Positions 57,166 to 61,998 of a stretch of 61,998 nucleotides of DNA are shown here, one piece after another. Below the pieces are notes generated by a model. The model was not told where the DNA came from. It did no database searches and saw nothing but the letters and a program-made list of their open reading frames with translations. Each line of letters starts with the position of its first letter. Within the stretch, counting starts at the first letter, position 1. The translations under genes were made by a program, and so were the position numbers. Origin of the DNA: Mesorhizobium jarvisii (lineage in GTDB: Bacteria; Pseudomonadota; Alphaproteobacteria; Rhizobiales; Rhizobiaceae); contig NZ_QZXA01000021.1 of NCBI RefSeq assembly GCF_003601985.1, positions 1-61,998 on the forward strand, written 5' to 3'.

Positions 57166-58188
57166 GTGAACCTCAAGCAGCTCGCGCATATGCTGGCGCT
57201 TTCGCAGACCACGGTAAGCCGGGCATTGAACGGCTACCCGGAGGTCAACGAGGAAACGCGCAGGCGCGTCATGGACGCCGCCAAGCGCCATGGCTATCGC
57301 CCCAATCCGAGCGCGCGGCGGCTGGCGACTGGCAAATCCGGCATGATCGGTTATGTCCTGCCGACCGGCGCGGCCGTCGACATCGATCCGCATTTTGTCG
57401 AGTTCCTGTCGGGCCTCGGCGACTATGCCCGCTCGCACGAGCTTGACCTCGTGCTGTCGCCGGCCGATGCCGACGACCAGGAGACGACCTATCGGCGCAT
57501 CGTCGCCAACCGACAGGTCGATGCCGTCTATATCTCCTCGCCGCGGCCGCAGGACAGTCGGGTGGCGCTGGTCAGTACGCTCGGCATCCCCTTCCTCGTC
57601 CATGGCCGCAGCGAAGGTTTCGATTTCGACTATCCCTATCTCGACATCGACAATGAGGGTGCCTTCCACGAAGCGGCACGGCTGCTGATCCAGCTCGGCC
57701 ACCGGCGGCTGGCGCTGATCAATGGCGACGACCGCGAGACCTTCGCCATCCATCGCGAGCGTGGCGTGCGCCGGGCGCTCGCGGCAAGCGGGCTGAGCCT
57801 GGGCGAACGCCATGTCTGCTCCGTGGTCATGACCGAAGAGAACGGCTATCGCGCCACCAGGCGCCTGCTCGAGGAGGGCGACGCGCCGACGGCGATCGCC
57901 TGCTCGAGTCTGATCATGGCGCTGGGCGTCGTGCGCGCGGTGCGCGACCTCGGCCTCACCATTCCCGGCGATGTCTCGCTGATCGCCCATGACGACGTTT
58001 TCCCCTGGTTGAAGCCGGAAAATTTCTCTGTGCCGCTGTCGACGACGCGCTCATCCATCCGCCTTGCCGGCGCCCGCGTCGCCGAACGGCTGGCGGCACG
58101 GATTTCGGGGCTGGAAGAAGGCGCCCGCGGCGAAGTCTGGCCGGTCGATCTGGTGGTCAGGGGATCAGTTGCGGGAGCGCCGGCCTAG
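57166..58188 (+). CDS. aglR: LacI-family repressor AglR
   Basis: A 340-residue LacI/GalR regulator. The DNA-binding helix-turn-helix and hinge are NLKQLAHMLALSQTTVSRAL, NGYPEVNEETRRRV and RPNPSARRLATG. A periplasmic-binding-like sugar-sensing domain follows. I chose the GTG at 57166 because TGGAGA lies at good spacing and AglR-type proteins begin MNLKQL; the ATG at 57154 (four codons earlier) is the alternative. It is divergent from aglE, and operator palindromes lie in front of both genes. It should repress agl genes without alpha-glucoside inducer. Confidence 0.93.
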   Translation: MNLKQLAHMLALSQTTVSRALNGYPEVNEETRRRVMDAAKRHGYRPNPSARRLATGKSGMIGYVLPTGAAVDIDPHFVEFLSGLGDYARSHELDLVLSPADADDQETTYRRIVANRQVDAVYISSPRPQDSRVALVSTLGIPFLVHGRSEGFDFDYPYLDIDNEGAFHEAARLLIQLGHRRLALINGDDRETFAIHRERGVRRALAASGLSLGERHVCSVVMTEENGYRATRRLLEEGDAPTAIACSSLIMALGVVRAVRDLGLTIPGDVSLIAHDDVFPWLKPENFSVPLSTTRSSIRLAGARVAERLAARISGLEEGARGEVWPVDLVVRGSVAGAPA

Positions 58189-58266
58189 AACCTGACCTCG
58201 ATCAGGGGTCGGGTGCGCCCTGTCTGCGCCCTGCGTATCCCTTAGTCCGGACCGGGATCACCTCAC

Positions 58267-59016
58267 ATGGATCCGATTAACGCCGCATTAGCCCGCCTGC
58301 TCCAACATGGGCGGATGAACACCGATCAGCCCAGCGCGGTTTTCGGCCGGCGCGGGCGCGAGAGTCGCGTCCCGGCGGCCCCGATTGGGCGCACCGCAAG
58401 ACCGACGCGCCCTGTCGGCCATATCGTGTTTCTGCTTGGCTTAACGGGCCTTTTGCTGACGGTCGGCGCTGGGATCTTCTGGACGTTGCCAGGGATCGGG
58501 AAGGCAAATGCGGAAGCCGCGCGGACCGAACAGAAAGTGGTCGAAATCGTCAACCAACCGATTACCCATCTGCCTCGGTCCGGGTCATTCACGGTGTTTT
58601 CGCCAGGGTGGTTTCATGCGGGTGCGACCAAGCCGGACTTCAACAATGTCGACATCCGGACCACACAGGAACGCCTCTATGAGGGTCATGTCACGTCAGA
58701 CCTGAACCCCACCGAAATGTTCATCGGCAGCGAACTCGAATTCAACGCGATGACCAAATATTTCTACACCGACCAAACACTGCCCAAGAAGCGGCTCTCC
58801 GACACGGAAATGGTCGAGATCAACGGTCTCTACCGCGTCATCGGCCATGACGAGCAGGCGGCATTGATGCGATGGCTTGTTATATCAGGGCTGGCGGTCG
58901 TTGGGCTTTGTCTCGCATCCGCGTTGCTTGCAGATCGGCCGAACCCGGCAGCTCCCGGCGGCATAGACCGGAAGCTCAGAGGAAAATTCACTCCTTCGCC
59001 GCCTCGGCCGCCTTGA
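58267..59016 (+). CDS. Membrane protein of unknown function
   Basis: This 249-residue protein has one N-terminal transmembrane helix (GHIVFLLGLTGLLLTVGAGIF) and one near the C-terminus (LMRWLVISGLAVVGLCLASAL). The segment of about 140 residues between them is probably extracytoplasmic. I recognise no family. The first 16 codons may not be translated: an ATG at 58315 is in frame, and neither start has a clear ribosome site. Its last 29 bases overlap the end of the convergent subtilase gene. Composition is slightly less GC-rich than the neighbours. Confidence 0.6.
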   Translation: MDPINAALARLLQHGRMNTDQPSAVFGRRGRESRVPAAPIGRTARPTRPVGHIVFLLGLTGLLLTVGAGIFWTLPGIGKANAEAARTEQKVVEIVNQPITHLPRSGSFTVFSPGWFHAGATKPDFNNVDIRTTQERLYEGHVTSDLNPTEMFIGSELEFNAMTKYFYTDQTLPKKRLSDTEMVEINGLYRVIGHDEQAALMRWLVISGLAVVGLCLASALLADRPNPAAPGGIDRKLRGKFTPSPPRPP

Positions 59017-60433
59017 TGTCCAGCAGCCCGTAGCCAAAATCATTGTCGCGCCCCTTTGGGCCGAGATCCTTGGCGGTGGCTGCCAGCGCCTTCTCGATGT
59101 CGTCGGCCGAGCGGCCAGGCGAAGCATGGAGGAGATTGGCGATGGCGCCGCTGAGGATCGCCGCGGCGAAAGAGGTGCCGGTAACGACATCCGAGCCGGC
59201 GCCGCTTGGCGCCACCATCTCGACGCCGGGCGCCGAGATGAAGACATAGGCGCCGCGATTGGCCTGCGGCATCAGAGCGTCCTTGGCGTCGGTCGCGGTC
59301 ACCGCGATGACGCCGTCGAAGGCGGCCGGGTAGCCATAGGGTGCTTTCGGTCCGTTGTTGCCGGCGGCGGCGACCAGCACCATGCCGAGCGCGCGGGCAT
59401 TGCGGCAGGCGGCGCCGAGCAGGTCGTTCTTCGGTCCGACGAAGCTCATATTGATGATGCTGACATTCTGTTCCGCCGCCCAGTCGAGCGCCGACAGGAT
59501 GACATCCATGGTCGACTTGCCGCCTTCGAAGGCGCGGGCGTGGTAGATCCTGGCGCCCGGCGCCATGCCTTCCAGGGCGCCGACGCCGGCGATCAGCCCG
59601 TCGATCGAGGTGCCATGATCACGCTTTTCGACCGGCACGTCGGGCATGGCGTCGAACTGCGCGGCGATGACACCGGCCAGCGCCGGATTGCTGTCGTCGA
59701 TGCCGGTATCGATGACGGCAACGCGGACGTTTTGGCCGCTCGCCTGTTTGGCATCGAGCGCGATGCGGTCAAAGGCATAGTTGACGATGCCGGCGGCCTG
59801 CTGCAGCGAATAGATGTGGTTGGGCTCGCGCCGCTGCGTGCGGCCGTCGGCGGCAAGTTGGGCCAGCACGACGCCGACGGGGCGACCGTCGGGAATGCCG
59901 AAGCGTACCAAAGTGGTGCCGAGCAGGCGTGACTGGCGCTGCGAGCGCACTTCGAGGCCGAAGGAGGCGGCGATCTGCTGCACGGCGCCGGCATTGCCGT
60001 CAACCGTCACCAGCACCTCGTCGGGCACGAACTCGCCGGCCACGGCGCGCGGCGGCTGGACGGCGACGAGATCGGTCGGCGAGACGATCGGCCCGCCGGC
60101 CGGCGGGCCGGCCTGATTGTTGCCGGGCGGCGTGACCGGTTCCGGCTGCGGCGTCGGCACCGGTGCCGGAGGCGCGACCGGATTGGGAAACAGGTCGACG
60201 ATCAGGGCGGGAAGAAAGACGGCGGCCGCCTGGGCAGGACCCGCACCGCCGGCATTGTCGCTGGCGCTGCCGTCCTTGGCGCAGTCGGCGCCGGCCGCGT
60301 TGCTGCCGTTTCGGCAGTCGATTTTCGTCTGGTCGCCCTTGGCGGCATTGGTCTGTGCCGACGCAGGCACGGCGGCGATTGTCATCGCCGCCGCCAGGAT
60401 CGCCGCAAATCGAAGGGCCGCCTCAGCCGCCAT
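58988..60433 (-). CDS. Secreted S8 (subtilisin-like) serine protease
   Basis: This 481-residue precursor has a signal peptide (ALRFAAILAAAMTIAAVPAS), then a proline-rich low-complexity linker (PVAPPAPVPTPQPEPVTPPG), a likely inhibitory pro-region, and the S8 catalytic domain. The triad is Asp in VAVIDTGIDDS, His in KRDHGTSIDG and Ser in VTGTSFAAAI, with oxyanion Asn in VAAAGNNGPK. The start is probably the ATG at 60433, overlapping the anti-sigma stop region. It is the third gene of an ECF sigma / anti-sigma / protease unit, which suggests that it is under that sigma factor or acts on its pathway. Confidence 0.92.
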   Translation of the reverse strand: MAAEAALRFAAILAAAMTIAAVPASAQTNAAKGDQTKIDCRNGSNAAGADCAKDGSASDNAGGAGPAQAAAVFLPALIVDLFPNPVAPPAPVPTPQPEPVTPPGNNQAGPPAGGPIVSPTDLVAVQPPRAVAGEFVPDEVLVTVDGNAGAVQQIAASFGLEVRSQRQSRLLGTTLVRFGIPDGRPVGVVLAQLAADGRTQRREPNHIYSLQQAAGIVNYAFDRIALDAKQASGQNVRVAVIDTGIDDSNPALAGVIAAQFDAMPDVPVEKRDHGTSIDGLIAGVGALEGMAPGARIYHARAFEGGKSTMDVILSALDWAAEQNVSIINMSFVGPKNDLLGAACRNARALGMVLVAAAGNNGPKAPYGYPAAFDGVIAVTATDAKDALMPQANRGAYVFISAPGVEMVAPSGAGSDVVTGTSFAAAILSGAIANLLHASPGRSADDIEKALAATAKDLGPKGRDNDFGYGLLDIKAAEAAKE

Positions 60434-61091
60434 CAACCGGTTTCCTTCCCTCGATCACAGTGTCGGCGAATGGCTGGGCGGCAATAAGGCTGAGCTGCTT
60501 GGCATAGTCGGCTGCGTTGGCGGCGGGAATGCCGATCCGGAACACGCTGTCCGCGGTCGGTCCACCGATGACCTTCAGCCCGTTGCTGCCGAGGAATGCC
60601 GAAATGTCCGACATCTTCGCATCCGGGTTGAACTTGACCAGGGCGAACGGCATTTTCGCCAGATCGTCTTGCGCGCCGGCAATTTCGAAATCCTTGCCCT
60701 TGCCGCCGGGCTGCACGAGGGACTGCACCGCGATCAGCAAAAGCAGGACCGCGGCCGCCGCCCAGGCGACGCCGACGGGCACCGCCAAGAAGCGGCCCCA
60801 GGCCTGCGCCAGCCAGGACGAACCTGCTGGCTTGCGCGCGGGTCCGGCCTCGGCGTCGAGCGCCTTGGCGAAGCGGCTGAGCGCATTGGCGGGCGGGCGG
60901 ATTGCTTCATTGGCCGCCGATGTGCCGGAGAATTCAGCTTCGGTCTCGCCAAGGGCTGCCATCGCCGCCGGATCGGTCGCCAGCCACTCCTCGACGGCTT
61001 CGAGGTCGGAACCTTCCAGCGAGCCGTTCAGGTAGAACGGCAGCAGCGTTTCCATTTCGTCGCGGCGCGACATTTTTTCAGCGGCGCTCAT
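60423..61091 (-). CDS. Membrane anti-sigma factor
   Basis: This 222-residue protein has an N-terminal cytosolic part (EMETLLPFYLNGSLEGSDLE, AVEEWLATDPAAMAAL) of the kind that binds ECF sigma factors but without the zinc-binding His-Cys-Cys motif. One transmembrane helix lies near residues 101-123 (AWAAAAVLLLLIAVQSL), with a periplasmic domain of about 100 residues beyond it. Its ATG overlaps the sigma stop by four bases, and its stop overlaps the start of the protease gene. The open frame further upstream is a shadow of the sigma gene. The signal that releases the sigma factor is unknown. Confidence 0.87.
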   Translation of the reverse strand: MSAAEKMSRRDEMETLLPFYLNGSLEGSDLEAVEEWLATDPAAMAALGETEAEFSGTSAANEAIRPPANALSRFAKALDAEAGPARKPAGSSWLAQAWGRFLAVPVGVAWAAAAVLLLLIAVQSLVQPGGKGKDFEIAGAQDDLAKMPFALVKFNPDAKMSDISAFLGSNGLKVIGGPTADSVFRIGIPAANAADYAKQLSLIAAQPFADTVIEGRKPVDGG

Positions 61092-61654
61092 GGCCACCCC
61101 CTGTCGTAACCGGCGGCCTTGAGGGCCTCGCCGAGTTTCTTGCGGGCGTAGAACATCCGGGTCTTGACCGTCGCGACCGGGATGGCGAGCACCTCGCCGA
61201 TCTCGGTTACCGACTGTCCGTGATAATAGGCAAGGTCGATCACCGTGCGGTGTTCTTCGGGCAAGGCGTCGATAAAGCGGCGCAAGGCGGCGGCCTTGTC
61301 CTCTTTCATGGTGACGACCTCCGGCGTGTCGGCGCTGTCCGGCACCGCGGCGGCCGCCTCGTCGTCGATCCAGTCTTCCTTCTTCTTGCGCAGCAGCGAC
61401 AGCGCCTTGAACCGGGCGATGCCGAGCAGCCATGTCGAGACTTCGGAACGCCCCTCGAAGCCTGGCGCCTGGCGCCACAGCTCAAGGAACACCTCGTTCG
61501 CGATATCGTCAGCCATCATTTCCGATCCCGTCTGGCGCGCCACGAAGCGGTAGACCCGCGCGTGGTGACGCATGAACAGGAGCCGCACGGCGGCACGGTC
61601 GCCCTTCGCGACCCGGTCGACAAGCGCGCGATCTGTCTCCGTCGCTGCCGTCAT
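61088..61654 (-). CDS. ECF-family RNA polymerase sigma factor
   Basis: A sigma factor of 188 residues from the ATG at 61654. Region 2 is seen in RVYRFVARQTGSEMMADDIA and NEVFLELWR. Region 4, with its helix-turn-helix, is in VTEIGEVLAIPVATVKTRMF and YARKKLGEAL. An upstream ATG at 61714 would add 20 residues, but the family N-terminus (TETDRALVDRVAKGD) fits the shorter form. It is followed directly by its anti-sigma gene and the subtilase gene. No autoregulatory promoter could be identified in the repeat-filled upstream region. Confidence 0.9.
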   Translation of the reverse strand: MTAATETDRALVDRVAKGDRAAVRLLFMRHHARVYRFVARQTGSEMMADDIANEVFLELWRQAPGFEGRSEVSTWLLGIARFKALSLLRKKKEDWIDDEAAAAVPDSADTPEVVTMKEDKAAALRRFIDALPEEHRTVIDLAYYHGQSVTEIGEVLAIPVATVKTRMFYARKKLGEALKAAGYDRGWP

Positions 61655-61775
61655 GGCCGGTCGAGCCGCCTGGCTCCTGTATGCTCTGTCGCCGGTCGGT
61701 CCAAAAAGGTTCATCCTCCGCCAAGGAATTTGCGGAGGCTAACTGAAGAACGGGGCGGTTGCCAGTAGGGACGCC

Positions 61776-61877
61776 TTTCCTTCCCCCCTTGTGGGGGAAG
61801 GTGGATCGGCGCGCAGCGCTGAGACGGATGAGGGGTGCTCCAGCGGAGTGAGACGTTGGCTTTTCCCGGAACACCCC
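61776..61877. repeat. Composite palindromic element, type E
   Basis: CCTTCCCCCC / GGGGGAAGG form one hairpin at the left; GGGGTGCTCC and GGAACACCCC form another at the right, with TCGGCGCGCAGCGCTGA between. It lies upstream of the ECF sigma gene and of the partial frame at the window edge. Reading it as protein on the minus strand gives the kind of spurious product often annotated in rhizobial genomes. Confidence 0.7.
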
Positions 61878-61901
61878 TTGTATCTGCACGGAGGAGACTT
61901 T

Positions 61902-61998
61902 GTGCGATGGAAGCGACTGAGCCTCGAACCGGACGGCCATCCGATTCGAGGCTTGGCGAAGTCGCCCGACACCCCTGCGGCTACAACCGTGGATGAGC
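61902..61998 (+). CDS. Possible start of a gene running off the right edge
   Basis: A frame opens at a GTG (61902) with GGAGGA spaced five bases upstream and stays open for 32 codons to the edge, reading VRWKRLSLEPDGHPIRGLAK then SPDTPAATTVDE. The good ribosome site makes it plausible. An ATG in another frame (61906) is closed by a stop at 61993. No family can be recognised from so little sequence. Confidence 0.4.
   Translation, partial: MRWKRLSLEPDGHPIRGLAKSPDTPAATTVDE

Noticed and set aside
61739..61972. Minus-strand frame of 77 codons at the right edge
   Set aside because: It is a translation of the type E palindromic element; such products are recurrent false annotations in rhizobial genomes.

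Overview
The window is a GC-rich, gene-dense piece of an alphaproteobacterial chromosome, most likely a Mesorhizobium-type member of the Rhizobiales. Four things point there: three tandem small secreted proteins of the Mesorhizobium-typical DUF680 type (49.4-50.2 kb); the order chvI-chvG-hprK-PTS EIIA-ptsH-ahcY-divL; a complete aglR / aglEFGAK alpha-glucoside locus; and many short palindromic intergenic repeats of rhizobial style. I see no rRNA, tRNA, CRISPR array, prophage or insertion sequence. Most of the window is conserved core chromosome.

Layout. 0-7.2 kb: metabolic singletons (hydrolase tail, FAD dehydrogenase, Gfo/Idh/MocA oxidoreductase, YceI, cytochrome b561, LysR regulator, aldo/keto reductase, COG3575-type protein). 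7.3-13.6 kb (minus): a translation cluster infC / rpmI / rplT / pheS / pheT, interrupted by a membrane methyltransferase between infC and rpmI and by a GFA/CENP-V-type zinc protein that overlaps both pheS and pheT by four bases. 13.8-17.4 kb: hydrolase plus BenE transporter, DUF2852, YgjP-type metallopeptidase and a small unknown. 17.5-23.3 kb (plus): trpF-trpB-trpA-accD-folC-VOC protein. 23.3-24.4 kb: a FitAB/VapBC-type toxin-antitoxin pair and a cupin. 24.6-36.5 kb (minus): a tightly packed run divL > tsaE-amgK fusion > murU-like > addB > addA > trxA. It combines a cell-cycle pseudokinase, tRNA modification and peptidoglycan-recycling kinases, double-strand break repair and thioredoxin. 36.7-42.3 kb (minus): ahcY, the regulatory PTS (HPr, EIIA, short HprK) and the ChvG/ChvI two-component system. 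42.6-46.2 kb (plus): pckA, arfB, a BON-LysM protein and alkB.

46.2-49.1 kb (minus): a Rieske oxygenase and its ferredoxin reductase, of the glycine-betaine-demethylase type. They lie behind what reads clearly as a cobalamin riboswitch; this is the most interesting regulatory arrangement in the window. 49.4-50.2 kb: the DUF680 array. 50.3-58.2 kb: the aglEFGAK operon with its LacI-type regulator aglR and recognisable operators. 58.3-61.7 kb: a membrane protein of unknown function, then an ECF sigma / anti-sigma / secreted subtilase operon. The right edge holds a palindromic repeat and the start of an open frame that runs off the window.

At least seven intergenic repeat types are present, several in more than one copy. 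They sit at gene ends, between rpmI and rplT, and over the chvG stop codon. All calls come from reading the sequence and from knowledge of the families; no database search was run.
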